From: Lamellibrachia satsuma | Taxonomy: Eukaryota > Annelida > Polychaeta > Sabellida > Siboglinidae | Direction of reading: 5' to 3' | Length of the DNA stretch: 64,000 bases | Assembly (NCBI GenBank): GCA_033239005.1 | Contig: BSQZ01000028.1 | Span: 979,501 to 1,043,500, forward strand | Part shown: positions 34,493 to 48,096 of the stretch, one piece after another | Position numbering within the stretch: position 1 is the stretch's first letter | How the letters are laid out: each line of letters opens with the position of its first letter | The notes under the pieces: model-generated | The model's input: the letters and a program-made list of their open reading frames with translations, nothing else | Told to the model about the DNA's origin: nothing | Databases searched by the model: none | Position numbers and translations under genes: made by a program

Positions 34493-35267
34493 GGTGTCTC
34501 TTCATTCCAATCTCTTCTCTTAATTTCTCCATCTTCCTTCTGTCTTCTCTTCTCCTCAATTTACATATTCTCTGAACCCAGTAAACGAGTTGTTCTCTGC
34601 TACCTGTAGCAGGACAAGATGTTCTCTGCTATCTGTAGCAGGACAAGGAGATGTTTTAACTGCAGCTGACAGCAGAATCTCACCTGGCATGTGTTTGTCA
34701 TACAACTGTGTCAGAGAGATCAATATTATTAATCTCCTAGGACCCTCTACTTTATCATGCATCTGATGTCAGACACATGTTTCCATCTGTTTCTGCCTTT
34801 TTCTTTTTATGCGACAAGAATGTGGCATCTCATCTCATGTCCCTGAGGTTAAGATGTCAGTCACTTCAGAAATGCTATAGATAAATCTTGCATTGCATCT
34901 GCATGCATATTATAGTATTTGATTTGTGCTATTCTGGCAGATTATAAATGATATTGATTCTGCTTTGACTGTACTGCCATTATTCAATTGTTATTTGTTA
35001 TTATCTGGGGGCATCTCCTCTTGGAAAGGCAGCTGTCATGGGTGATAACTCATGTCTGCACCGTGCTGTTCTTGTCAGATCTTCATGCTTCCTTTTCCCC
35101 ATCCATGCCTTGATGTTGTCCATCCACGGGGCTCTTGGTTTCCCCTGCCTCTTTCACCCTCCTCCATTTCCTACAACATTTCCCTATAGTAGGCATAGTT
35201 CATTCATTTTATGTTTCACCTCTCAGAAGCCTCTTTTCATCTCTCTGTCTGTTTGTCTCTCTCTGTC

Positions 35268-35525
35268 TCATACCCTCTATCTCTCTGGCCCTATATTTCC
35301 CTCTATCTCTCTGGTCCTATGTTTCCCTCTATCTCTCTGGCCCTATGTTTTCCTCTATCTCTCTGGCCCTATATTTCCCTCTATCTCTCTGGTCCTATGT
35401 TTCCCTCTACCTCTCTGGTCCTATGTTTCCCTCTATCTCTCTGGCCCTATGTTTTCCTCTATCTCTCTGGCCCTATATTTCTGTCTATCTCTCTGGCCCT
35501 ATATTTCCCTCTATCTCTCACTATC
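35268..35525. repeat. About 26-bp CT-rich minisatellite, about 10 copies
   Basis: The unit is near CCCTCTATCTCTCTGGYCCT plus ATRTTT. It is embedded in a polypyrimidine tract that continues to about 35770. Confidence 0.93.
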
Positions 35526-36029
35526 CTTCTATCTCCCTTCCTCTCTCTATCTCCCTATGACTTTCCCTTCCCCCTTCCCTTTTCTCTTTCTCCAACACTA
35601 CCCCCTCTCTCTCACCCTTTCCATCTCCTTCTCTCCCTCTCACTAACCCTCTATTTTCCCCTGCCCATACTCCCTCTTTCTCCCTCCCCTCTTTCTCCCT
35701 GTCTCTACGTGTCTACCTCTCCTCCACTCTCTCTCCTGTCCCTCTTCCTACCTCCCCCCTTTCTCACACTTCAATGGCTCCACTAAATCTTCTGAAATTA
35801 CATCATCAACCTATGTTGTCTAGCGTGAGATAAACATTCTGTAATGTCTGGCTTGTCCTCGTATCCACCCACTTCGTCCTTAAGTATCATCACACTAATC
35901 CAAACTGAGCCTGCCCATCACACGTGTGGCTGAGTACTTACTTTCTTAATCCTCTCCTTCTTAAACACATACGCACAGTAACAGCAGCTCAGTTTCTCAT
36001 TTATTTTAGGACATGATGCACCTCTCATG

Positions 36030-37992
36030 CCGATTTACTGTTCCTTCCACGTGGAACCTCTTTTCTTCTGTCATCTTCAGCCAAACACAAAATGTTCCTT
36101 CCATGTGGAACCTCCTTTCTTTTATCATCTTTAGCCAAACACAAAATGTTCCTTCCATGTGGAGCATCCTTTCTTCTGTAATCTTCAGCCAAACACAAAA
36201 TGTCCCTTCTATGTGGAACCTCTTTTCTTCTGTCATCTTCAGCCAAACACAAAATGTTCTTTCCACGTGGAACCTCCTTTCTTCTGTCATCTTCAGCCAA
36301 ACACAAAATGTTCTTTCCACGTGGAACCTCTTTTCTTCAGTCATCTTCAGCCAAACACAAAATGTCCCTTCTGTGTGGAACCTCCTTTCTTCTGTCATCT
36401 ACAGCCAAACACAAAATGTCCCTTCTATGTGGAACCTCCTTTCTTCTGTCATCTTCAGTCAAACACAAAATGTTCCTTCCATGTGGAACCTCCTTTCTTC
36501 TGTTATCTTCAGCCAAACACAATATGTTCTTTCCATGTGGAACCTCCTTTCTTCTGTCATCTTCAGCCAAACACAAAATGTTCCTTCCATGTGGAACATC
36601 CTTCCTTCTGTCATCTACAGCCAAACACAAAATGTTCCTTCCATGTGGAGCATCCTTTCTTCTGTAATCTTCAGCCAAACACAAAATGTCCCTTCTATGT
36701 GGAACCTCCTTTCTTCTGTCATCTTCAGCCAAACACAAGATGTTCCTTCCATGTGGAACCTCCTTTCTTCTGTCATCTTTAGCCAAACACAAAATGTTCC
36801 TTCCATGTGGAACATCCTTTCTTCTGTCATCTACAGCCAAACACAAAATGTCCCTTCCATGTGGAACCTCCTTTCTTCTGTCATCTTCAGCCAAACACAA
36901 AATGTTCCTTCCATGTGGAACATCCTTTCTTCTGTAATCTTCAGCCAAACACAAAATGTCCCTTCCATGGGGAACCTCCTTTCTTCTGTCATCTTCAGCC
37001 AAACACAAAATGTCCCTTCTATGTGGAACCTCCTTTCTTCTGTCATCTTCAGCCAAACACAAAATGTCCCTTCTATGTGGAACCTCCTTTCTTCTGTCAT
37101 CTTCAGCCAAACACAAAATGTTCCTTCCTTGTGGAACATCCTTTCTTCTGTAATCTTCAGCCAAACACAAAATGTCCCTTCCATGTGGAACCTCCTTTCT
37201 TCTGTCATCTTCAGCCAAACACAAAATGTTCCTTCCATGTGGAACATCCTTTCTTCTGTCATCTACAGCCAAACACAAAACGTCCCTTCTATGTGGAACC
37301 TCCTTTCTTCTGTCATCTTCAGCCAAACACAAAATGTTCCTTCCATGTGGAAACTCCTTAACCTCCTTTCTTCTGTTATCTTCAGCCAAACACAAAATGT
37401 TCCTTCCATATGGAACATCCTTTCTTCTGTTATCTTCAGCCAAACACAAGATGTTCCTTCCATGTGGAACCTCCTTTCTTCTGTCATCTACAGCCAAACA
37501 CAAAATGTCCCTTCTATGTGGAACCTCCTTTCTTCTGTCATCTTCAGTCAAACACAAAATGTTCCTTCCATGTGGAACCTCCTTTCTTCTGTTATCTTCA
37601 GCCAAACACAAGATGTTCCTTCCATGTGGAACCTCCTTTCTTCTGTCATCTTCAGCCAAACACAAAATGTTCCTTCCATGTGGAACCTCCTTTCTTCTGT
37701 CATCTTCAGCCAAACACAAGATGTTCCTTCCATGTGGAACCTCCTTTCTTCTGTCATCTTCAGCCAAACACAAGATGTTCTTTCCATGTGGAACCTCCTT
37801 TCTTCTGTCATCTTCAGCCAAACACAAGATGTTCCTTCCATGTGGAACCTCCTTTCTTCTGTCATCTTCAGCCAAACACAAGATGTTCCTTCCATGTGGA
37901 ACCTCCTTTCTTCTGTCATCTTCAGCCAAACACAAGATGTTCCTTCCATGTGGAACCTCCTTTCTTCTGTTATCTTCAGCCAAACACAAGAT
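36030..37992. repeat. 54-bp minisatellite, about 36 copies
   Basis: The unit is near TTCCATGTGGAACCTCCTTT, then CTTCTGTCATCTTCAGCCAA and ACACAAAATGTTCC. Variants include AACATCC, TACAGCC and CACAAGATG. One unit near 37340 has a 9-bp insertion. The unit has no stop in nearly any frame and is a multiple of three, so long 18-residue-periodic frames (up to 665 codons) are open on both strands. I judge these non-genic. Confidence 0.97.
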
Positions 37993-38014
37993 GCCACCGA
38001 AGAAAAATAACATC

Positions 38015-41000
38015 TTGCTATGTCAATTACGTTTACCTCCGGAACCTGCCATTTTGAAAATATTTGTAGCACAACTGAATTAACGACAAAAATGGCACAT
38101 TAAAGCATTTTAAGATTTAAGATTTATCTAAGTTTTCTTTATGCAGTTTTTATCAGTTGTGAGGTTTGTTTGATCTTGTTTTGTTAACTGGAGGGCAGGA
38201 AGGACTCGGCCCTTATGATGAACATCCACCATGAACAATTCGATTTTAATTATTTTTGTGTGACTAAACTGAGCAATTTTGTGGACATAACATGTAAGTA
38301 ACCAGATATGTTTGACGTGATTACCACAGTGTACTGTAATACTGTAATACTCAAATGTGTATTTTTTGCACATGTTGTCACATTTTATATTAAAATGTGC
38401 CATTTTGCCATTGATTCTGTTGAACCACTATAATATGTGCCATTTTTGTATGTGCCTGTTTGTATATGTGCCATTTTGGGTCTTGCCATTTTCACATGTG
38501 CCTTCAAGGTGGAGCGCCATTGGCACATAGCAAGCGTCTACTGCCTCATTTTTGACACTTCCCCTTGCTATGACATTTTCTGACTTGGTGGTCCTGCCAT
38601 ATGCCTGCGTCACCCTCACTATTTAAGTGAAGACGCCTGCACAAAGCTCCATTTTATGTGGAAGATGTTGAATATTTGATGAAGACAGTTATCAACGTAT
38701 CATAATAGCAAGGCTTCAACGAGTGTTCTTTATTAACCTCAGTAATCAATATAATCGTATTACTTGTAACCATGTGGTAATGTTCCTTTTAATAAAGTGG
38801 TCTTTACTAATGTAGTCAATATGTCTAAGATCAGCGACTGATTCTTCCTGAACTGAAGAGCAGAGGAAGAACTTGTCATCCCAGAATTCCTGATGAAGGT
38901 GGCCGGTGGGGGCCAAGATGTTGAGACTACGTAAATCTAACAATAATCGAGCTAGAGTATGTATGTATGTATGTATGTATGTATGTATGTATGTATGTAT
39001 GTATGTATGTACTATGTATGTATGTGTGTATGTATGTATGTATGTATGTATGTATGTATGTATATATCTTAATGTTTTCCTCCTAGACGGCTTGAATCTC
39101 GGGTGTCAAACTTTCTGGGATTAATCTGCGACCCCACGAATGAAATGTAACGCCTTTATTTTTTTCAAAATACCTGTATATAAAGGGTTCTTAGTGGTTT
39201 TATGGTAAATGAAATGTTGACTACGTAAACCGTTAACTCCCAACAATCACAGAAACTACACGCGCATGGCAAATACTTCAGTACGTAAACCATTTGAAAG
39301 TATGTAGTGCCATCTGGGCGGTTTATGATAGAAAGCGTGCACCCACGTATTGACCTCAGTGACCTTCAACATTTTGAACATGCAATGAGTATTGCATCAT
39401 GTGCATGACTCGTTATCCCATGTGCGTTATCCCATCCTGGGACGGGCATTTTTGCTAGTCCAGATAACTGTGGTTGAAGAAAATTATTACTAAAATTTTT
39501 AATTCTTTACTACATTTCATCTCTGTAGCACACATTGTATATATCATTTCATATAAAAATAAGTCATTTCAGATAAATAAGTAGATTTAATGGTTATCTC
39601 TTAGTGGCCATATTAAAACACAGATACATACAAAATCACCGTCATTTTGCCTTATGAACAGCTCATAAAATAAACAATGTTTGTGGGAAAATACATCGAT
39701 GTACAGTGCTAAATGAAACTACCTTGCACCCAATGAAACTGTTTAGTATCGAACATTGCTGTTTTGTCACACATAACACATAACACGATTAATTGAAAGT
39801 GAAAGAAATCCAGGTAAAAACTTTCTGCTCCACTGTTTTACATATTCCATTAAAAACCTAATGGGAAAATGTAGATATTTTTCTAACGCAGATCTATGAA
39901 TAGAAGACCGGACAAAGTGACTTGTTGGCACTTCAGCTATTACAGGATCCTGTCAATCCACAGTGGATCTTACAGCCTGTCCCAAACTACAAGGACACGA
40001 TCCATCACATGTCTCCAGCAAGTCTCTAGGTGGTGCTAGTTGCCTGTTGACGTCTTCGTTGTGTCAGCCACGGCAGTATTTTTGGTTTGGCATTAGAAAC
40101 CTTTCTCACACATCAGAATGGATGAATCACTCACATTACCGCTTTTGGGCAGGAAATACCGCTTTTTTCCCTTGGTCCCACTTTCCTGCTTTTTGGATGA
40201 AATATCCCGCCTTTTTGTAATTTTCAAAAAAAAAAATCATGATAAAATCAATCTATTTGTTGCACATGACGCCATTATAGGCACATTTAATTTATTTGGT
40301 TTCAAGTGATTCCACATTTTCTCGTGTGTGCGTTCATTGCAAACGAGTATGGCACATAAAAATGGCATGTAAATACAACACGTTTAAAAAATGGCGAAAA
40401 ACTGCTAACAATTAGAAAGGTTGATTGGAGAACGGTGTTTCCTGTTTTTCATGGACACTTTCACATTTTTTAGCAGATATTGACATCTATGAACTCATTT
40501 ATTCCTGGGTTCGTTGCACCAAAAGTAATTAAATAGTTTGTCATGATTTCGTCAATACGTAATAAAAAGTTGGCTCAATCGAGCCGATACTAAATGAGTG
40601 ATTATTTTTTGCAAAATGAGTCTGAAATGAGACGAGCAAATAATCTCATTAATTGATAATTCCGCTTTTTAATTATAACTCATGCCAAAAAAAAACTTTT
40701 GTCATTTGATCAGTCTGCTGACAATCTCTCATTACATGTTATCAAGGTTATTAAATTTCACATGAAACGTATTATTATCATGGCAAATTTGGACTAGTGA
40801 TCAATATTCTATTGTTAGCATTAGCATGACGTTTCCTGTCTCCATTGCACACACTTTGTATATTGATCTTTTGGTTTAAGTACGCATCACCAACAGTAAT
40901 TTCTTCTCTATAATGGCCGCCCATTGAGGTAGTGGTGAAGTCTCTTCAGACAGCTGGTCATTATCTTTGATAGAAGGTCGCGGTGTTGATGGCATGGATG

Positions 41001-44000
41001 AACAATGCAAGTTTATTTGTTGAGGTCTGGAGAAAGACCACTGTTTTTTCCACCAATGTTAAAGATGCAATGTTACAATGTTACAGTCGAGCCTTGTTAT
41101 AACGTGGTGGTCGGGGTCCATGATTTCGGACCGCGCTGTATGCGAGGTGCATTAGGCGTTCCCATATCTGCCACCAGGGAGCTAATAAACAACCGCAATC
41201 GCCACCCGCTGCACCTAGTCCAAGAACACTGTAGAATCCATTGTGTGCTTGCAGCACTGTCTTGTATGCCAATACGCAGTTTATATAGCTTATTAAACAA
41301 GTCAACTAGCGTCAACATGTATTATTTTAAAATGTCACACCGTGTTGAATCTTCAGGGCAGCCTTCCAGTATGGTCATCATAGTGTCACTAGAACAGGCT
41401 GCCAGGTGGAACTACCAGCTGTGGGTTATTATCCTGTCTGCTTTCTTGTTTATTGACCCTTGGGACCTTTCCAGTGGCTGGCCTCCAACTAGGTCCAGAA
41501 GATTAAAGGCCAAACAGTACTAGAAAATTGGCTACAAGAGCACATATTTTGTGGTTTTTGTATTGCAACATTGGGGAATCTGTTTAATACATTACAGGTT
41601 GCACCTTCGTGTGCAACACTTCTTACTGCCCCCATCTTGGGCTTGGTGTTTCTTATATACCAGGTAGTTCCTTGCAGAAACTGCTCCTAGGCTCTTACAG
41701 AATGAACCAGTGAGTCGCAATGTCTGTGCCAGCCACATTATGTAAGAGGTGTGGTGTGACGCCACACTAGCGATCACGATAGTCATGTTGGTGACGTTGC
41801 TGCTGCAACTGCTGTTCCACTTGTGGTCCTTTCTGTTTATCTTTGAGAATTCCCTGGCACGGAGCGTGTGCGTTGGACTTGATGCGATTGGCACTGATTC
41901 TGATATCTGAAAAACGTTTAACATCTGTGTTCAGTATAACGCAAAAATAGTGAAACCGTTCGTCGCCTGAAACCGTACTTCGCACACCAGTCTAAACTAG
42001 TTAAAATGTTATATATTCTGTAGAAATAAAGTTTGCCAATGCATATGATATATAATAGTGGCCTAGGCCACTAATATAGTAAATATAGATGAATACAAAT
42101 ATATGATGCTTTGCAACATTTACTTACAATTTTTTTATTCTAATGACACAATATATATTTAGCATATCCATTATACAAATAAAACCATTATTTAGAAATA
42201 TAATATGGCTATCAAATGGCTCCAGTCGATATATCTTGATAATGCTACAATTGTAAGTCGCCTGAAACCGTCTGTCATCTCTAGTTGGAGCACATCTGTT
42301 CCCACGAAAAACACTAAGCCACACATTATTGCTACTATGAAGACTATGAAGCGCACGTACCAACTCGGTGAAAATCATCAATTTACCCACTACTAGACAT
42401 TAATAAAACATTCATAGAAATGTGTAGAAACATAGATTAAAAAAAAACTAATTCTGACGAAGATCACTAGGAAGTAGCTCCGGGTAAATTGCCACATAGC
42501 AGTTCTTGCCAACATATGGTTTCAGGTGGTGTTGGGCGATGTACGGTTACAAGGCCCGTAAAAAGTGTCATAACACGTAGGAAAAATGTCTACACATTTA
42601 GACCATTGCCAAATATTTAGCTTGACATATGTTATTGATGACTTAAAAGTTCTCACTAATGTATTGAGTTCTCTGTGCGCTGTACGGTTGCATAAAAAAT
42701 TCCCCAAATCAGTTTTGGGACCTCCCACAAGTTATTATACAACGATTTTAATTTAAAACACTGCGTATCCAAAATATCCAGCTGAAGCATCACATTCTAT
42801 GAGAAATCCATATTATTTCATAATATTTTGTTCTGCATTTGCCTGTATGAAGTAGTGCGATGTATGGTTTCACAAAAATGTTCACAATATAAAATAATCA
42901 GGAAAACTCAGGAATTTGACAAGAAATGTTAATATTGTTGTTAGTAATTCCTTAAATATATGCCATTATAGCTAACTATTAATTGTATGTCTTACATAGG
43001 TGGTTCGAATATTAAAAACTTTTTAAAGATGTCATCTTGTAAATATTGCACAAAGAGGAGCAAAAATTACAAATTTATTGGGGACAGTACTCAGTGTTTC
43101 GATGGTACAGTACGAATATAAAATTAGGGTTCCCCAAAAGTCCTAATCAAGATGCATACATTCGACCTGATCACAAGTTTATTGAAGGAGTAATGGTTCT
43201 AAACAACGTTTGTGAACGTTTCATGAGGACTGACCATTATATGCTTTGTGCTGTGTTTGGGAACTAACAACATCTATGAATGAGAAATGTATTAAAAACT
43301 TTAGCTTGGCCCCAGAATATTAGCATCACATTTGATGTCATTTGTTTGCAAAGGTAGCATTTTTTCCGAGTATGGTTCTCATAGTGTTCATCTTGAATAC
43401 CAAAAAAAGAAACAGTAACAGTAGAGTAAGATACATCTCCTCCATCCACACATCTTTCTAGAATCTTCCTACCACATCGTGAATGTTTAATGATGTAATT
43501 TTTCACCTGCCATTAGCGAAGTGTCTGGCACACCAGGTGGCGCTAGAGTAGACAGGCTTATTGCATAACTTCTGCATGTAATCTTGCATGACTGATACGA
43601 TTTGACTTGCTAGAAAACTATTGTGCCATACTATTGGGTGTAAATGGTCGATTCTTGTGAACAGGGTCTTTTAAAAAAGACCTGCTCTGCCCGTCTGAGA
43701 TTTTTTGGAATCTTAAATTTTAATATATAATATTAAATTTAAACTAAGAAAAGAACAACTTCATTTAATAACAATAATTATAATGAGTTCTAAAACTTCT
43801 ACAGGCTCGCCCAACCCTGTTTTTGTGCTTAGCAGCCAGCCTGCCGACCGTTGCTTTTTCAGTGCTGCCATTCGGCTATTTATAAACTGATCGGGTTCAA
43901 ATCTCGAACAGAACAAGATTCCACAATGATGCAACCACATGGCGTCACCATTTTGGCATAGTAATTTTATGTTCCAACGTGTTTTTGTGACTTGTTGATC

Positions 44001-44390
44001 GTGGTATCATCTGTTGTCAGTTTGAATGTTTTTTGTTTATTTAAATTGCCTTTTGTTAGCACGATCAAATTGCTACGCACATTTTTGTGTGAAAAGTACA
44101 CAATCTTTCAGGTGTTGCTTTTATATAATTTTGGATGGAAACAAAAACAATCTAGTGCCAGTTCACAAAACACAATTGGTAGCCATCTTGAAAATTATGA
44201 TTTATATTTTCATGTTAGTTGACAAAAATGTGCATAATAGTGAAAAGTAATCATCAGAATTTGATAATTGTTTAGTGGAACAAAACTAACAAACATGGCT
44301 ACATTTGCTTCTCTGGGTTGATGGTGATTTCTGTGAATCATCCTGGAATGTCAAAATGAAAATTTTCTGTAAAGAACATACAGTAAAGTG
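38015..44390. other. AT-rich spacer with simple repeats
   Basis: (ATGT)n at 38956-39062. A possible pogo/Tigger-type terminus TACAGTCGAGCCTTGTTATA at 41084-41103 with no partner end found. Recurrent GCGATGTACGGTT-like words at 42535, 42678 and 42857. No conserved coding exon recognised. The 172-codon frame at 41005-41523 has no domain or codon signature. Confidence 0.4.
43530..43544 (+). promoter_or_regulatory. CTCF-like motif
   Basis: ACACCAGGTGGCGCT, followed by AGAG, has a single mismatch to CCASYAGRKGGCRSY. It lies between the divergent NUP58 and MTMR genes. Motif match only. Confidence 0.25.
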
Positions 44391-44394
44391 CAGA

Positions 44395-46135
44395 GTCCAG
44401 AACCTTACATTGGACAGGGCAGAGACTCCTGGACTTTACATTGTACAAGGCAGACACCAGGACCTTACACTGTACTGAGACCAAGACCTTATAGAGTATA
44501 TATGCAGTTTACTGTATAAGGTCCTTCGTCTGTCCTGGGTCTGTCCTATACCATGTAATGTCCTTGATCTGCCTTGTGCAACATAAGGTCCTGGTGTCTG
44601 CTCTGTACCATGTAATGCCCTTGTCTTTGCCCTGAGCCATGCAAGGTACATGGTCTGCCCAGTACCATGTACGGTCCTGGGTCTGCCCAGTACCATGTAA
44701 GGTCCTGGTGTCTGCCCTGTACAGTGTAAGATACTGGTCTCTGCCCTGTACAGTGTAAGGTCCTGGTGTCTGCCCTGTACAGTGTAAGGTCCTGGTCTCT
44801 GCCCTGTACAGTGTAAGATCCTGGTCTCTGCCCTGTACAGTGTAAGATCCTGGTCTCTGCCCTGTACAGTGTAAGGTCCTGGTGTCTGCCCAGTACAGTG
44901 TAAGGTCCTGGTCTCTGCCCTGTACAGTGTAAGGTCCTGGTCTCTGCCCTGTACAGTGTAAGGTCCTGATTTCTGCCCTGTACAGTGTAAGGTCATGGTA
45001 TCTGCCCTCTAACGCGTAAGGTCCTGGTCTCTGCCCTGTACAGTGTAAGGTCCTGGTCTCTGCCCTGTACAGTGTAAGGTCCTGGTGTCTGCCCAGTACA
45101 GTGTAAGGTCCTGGTCTCTGCCCTGTACAGTGTAAGATCCTGGTCTCTGCCCTGTACAGTGTAAAATCCTGGTCTCTGCCCTGTACAGTGTAATGTCCTG
45201 GTGTCTGCCCTGTACAGTATAAGGTCCTGGTGTCTGCCCAGTACAGTGTAAGGTCCTGGTCTCTGCCCTGTACAGTGTAAGATCCTGGTCTCTGCCCTGT
45301 ACAGTGTAAAATCCTGGTCTCTGCCCTGTACAGTGTAAGGTCCTGGTGTCTGCCCTGTACAGTGTAAAGTCCTGGTGTATGTCCTGTACAGTGTAAGGTC
45401 CTGGTGTCTGCCCTGTACAGTGTAAGGTCCTGGTGTATGTCCTGTACAGTGTAAGGTCCTGGTCTCTGCCCTGTACAGTGTAAGATCCTGGTCTCTGCCC
45501 TGTACAGTGTAATGTCCTGGTGTCTGCCCTGTACAGTGTAAGGTCCTGGTCTCTGCCCTGTACAGTGTAAGATCCTGGTCTCTGCCCTGTACAGTGTAAG
45601 GTCCTGGTGTCTGCCCTGTACAGTGTAAGATCCTGGTCTCTGCCCTGTACAGTGTAAGATCCTGGTCTATGCCCTGTACAGTGTAAGGTCATGGTATCTG
45701 CCCTCTAACGCATAAGGTCCTGGTCTCTGCCCTGTACAGTGTAAGGTCCTGGTCTCTGCCCTGTACAGTGTAAGATCCTGGTCTCTGTCCTGTACAGTGT
45801 AAGATCCTGGTCTCTGCACTGTACAGTGTAAGATCCTGGTCTCTGCCCTGTACAGTGTAACATCCTGGTGTCTGCCCTGTATAATTTAAGGTCTGGGGTC
45901 TCTGTCCTTTATAATGTAAAGTCATGGTCTCTGCCCTTTACTGTGTAAGGTCCTTGGTCTGCCCTGTACCATGTAAGTTCATGGGTCTGCCTTTTGCCAT
46001 GTGAGGTCCTTGGTCTGCCATGTAACACAAGGTCCTGGTGTCTGCCCTGTATCATGTAAGATCCTATAAAGTTCCTGGGTCTGCCTTGAACCATGTAAGA
46101 TCCTGGGTCTGCCCTGTGCCATATAAGGTCCTATG
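44395..46135. repeat. 29-bp minisatellite, about 60 copies, with an inverted start
   Basis: The main unit is near GGTCTCTGCCCTGTACAGTG plus TAAGGTCCT (GTGTCTGCC and TAAGATCCT variants). The first units, 44395-44485, are in the opposite orientation (CCAGGACCTTACACTGTACT, GGCAGACACC), so the array switches strand near 44500. The right edge degrades gradually (45.9-46.13 kb). Confidence 0.95.
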
Positions 46136-46139
46136 TCTG

Positions 46140-47790
46140 CCGTGTGTAACGTGTCAATACTATGTGAAAGCTCTAGATGTTTGCTATATTTGGCTGCTAT
46201 AAAGCCCCTGTTATTTGGACTGTGGTGCACTTATTGTAAGCCCGCCACACACTAGACTGTCCCTGCTTCGCTGCATCTAGGTCAAGAGATGAGATCGACG
46301 TCTACACTTTGGTCTGCACTTGTCGCGATTAACCAACTCACATGACCTGAAGGTGCATCAGAAGAAAGCACAGAATTACCGGGTAGACCTGTAAACACAA
46401 AGTTTCTCCATGGCCGCATTGATATAAACCGCTGACCAGTCAGTGGTCAGATGTAGGGCACGCAGCTGGGGTGACCAATCATGTCTGTGCCTGTGCAGGT
46501 AGGCTAGGGGACACTTCCTGTGTTGTTTAGCATTGGCGTCCTATAGATGCTTTACAGAGAAAGGTGTGGCTGATTATGCTAGAAACAGACATATAAGTTT
46601 GGTGTAATTAGTTTTGGTTGACTTTCCTAAGGCTTCTCTGTTGATTCTGTGTGACCTGCGGCACTGGTTTGTTACAGGGCTGTTACTGTGTGGATTAATA
46701 TAACTGTGGACTAACTCACCATGATCATATTGTAAAGTATAGGCCAGTTTGATTTAATTATTTTTTATGCGCTAATATTAGTAAGTCATTTGGAGGTTTA
46801 TTCGATGTATTAAGCCTAGATTAGCTACAGAAAAACAGCTTTCTAAAAGTTTATAGATAAACCACCCAAGTGGATATGGACAAAATCCATACAGTGTCAA
46901 AGATTGATGGTACTGGGTCAACGTAATTGGGAAATGAGGGGGAGCCCTGGGAACCCTGGACTTGGCCCAGCTCCAAGAGTTAAAAAGTTGAACTTGCAAA
47001 CTGGGCAAGGAAGACTGGCAGACGTCATTGTCCAGCGGTTGAGAGGGTGGGTGGATTTAACAAGTTGACCAATAGTAAAGTGTATTGGGTATTTAAGCAA
47101 TCACAGCGCCTCTAGTGATGGCGTCTGATTTTGGAAAACTGGGAGTATAAATACCCCGGAGGAGGGTTTACAAGGGGGCGGCAAGACTATTTTAAATTCA
47201 CACTTAGGTGTGTAGTCATGCTGAATTTTAGGCATCCAAATTTTCAGTAAGGGTGGTCCTGGCGGGCCATACCTGCTTTAGCAGTAGAATTAAAAATTTC
47301 CAGTCAGAATTTTCTTGTTAAATCTTCTAGACTTTAAGAGTCTGTATACATTTTAAGTGATGTTTACATTCACTACTTTTCTTTACGGTTTACAGTGATA
47401 GATGTCTTCACTGTTATTTTTATTTGTCATCGTGAGTGATTATATTGCTACTATGTACGTAGCCGTCTGATGTACAAGATTAAAATCGTTTCGAACCTGG
47501 AGAACAATGCGTTGACTACACTTCTGTAGTACTCTATGTACTCATTGGTCGAGTGAGTACAAATTCAGTTATAAATCTCGATCTGGCAAGCGCAAAAACG
47601 ACGGAAAATCAAAATATCTTTTGTTGTGAGAAATGCTTCCTGGATGATTGCGTGCAACAAGAAGAGGGAGGCATGTATCTTACAATATGAGGGAAAGTAA
47701 AAGTGAAAGTAAACTTTTAGTGTGGGATTATAAGTCTATTCTATTACTGTAATTTTTTTCGGATACTTCTTGGGGACAAATAGAACAGCC
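46140..47790. promoter_or_regulatory. Spacer with a possible CCAAT/TATA core promoter
   Basis: CCAAT at 47069-47073 and TATAAATA at 47146-47153 in a GC-richer patch (47000-47170), followed by an ATG at 47219 and a possible donor CA|GTAAGG at 47245. It could be an upstream promoter for the MTMR gene 4 kb downstream or belong to a retroelement. The remainder shows nothing assignable. Confidence 0.25.
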
Positions 47791-47796
47791 AAGGAC

Positions 47797-48096
47797 GGCT
47801 CTCAGGGTCTCTCTGGGTCTCAGGGTCTTTCAGAGTCTCTCATGATCTCTCAGGGTCTCTCAGGGTCTCTCAGAGTCTCTCATGATCTCTCAGGGTCTCG
47901 CAGGGTCTCTCATGATCTCTCAGGGTCTCTCAGGGTCTCTCAGGGTCTCTCAGAGTCTCTCAGAGTCTCAGGGTCTCTCAGGTTCTCTCAGGGTCTCTCA
48001 GAGTCTCTCAGAGTCTCTCAGAGTCTCTCAGGGTCTCTCATGATCTCTCAGGGTCTCTCAGAGTCTCTCAGGGTCTCTCAGGGTCTCTCAGGAATT
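47797..48096. repeat. 10-bp minisatellite (TCTCTCAGGG)n
   Basis: Units TCTCTCAGGG, TCTCTCAGAG and TCTCTCATGA, about 30 copies. Confidence 0.96.

Noticed and set aside
36013..38010. 665-codon plus-strand frame and 558-codon minus-strand frame
   Set aside because: Both are periodic translations of the 54-bp minisatellite, which is open in nearly all frames; no start context, domain or codon bias.
41005..41523. 172-codon plus-strand frame
   Set aside because: No recognisable domain, Cys/Arg/Leu mixture of random type, and it overlaps a possible DNA-transposon end; not supportable as a gene.
43800..43900. Possible tRNA or SINE B box (GGGTTCAAATCTC)
   Set aside because: No A box or cloverleaf could be arranged upstream.
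44436..46094. Minus-strand frames up to 227 codons (DLTLYRAETRTLHCTGQ-like)
   Set aside because: 29-bp array translated; periodic with no other evidence.
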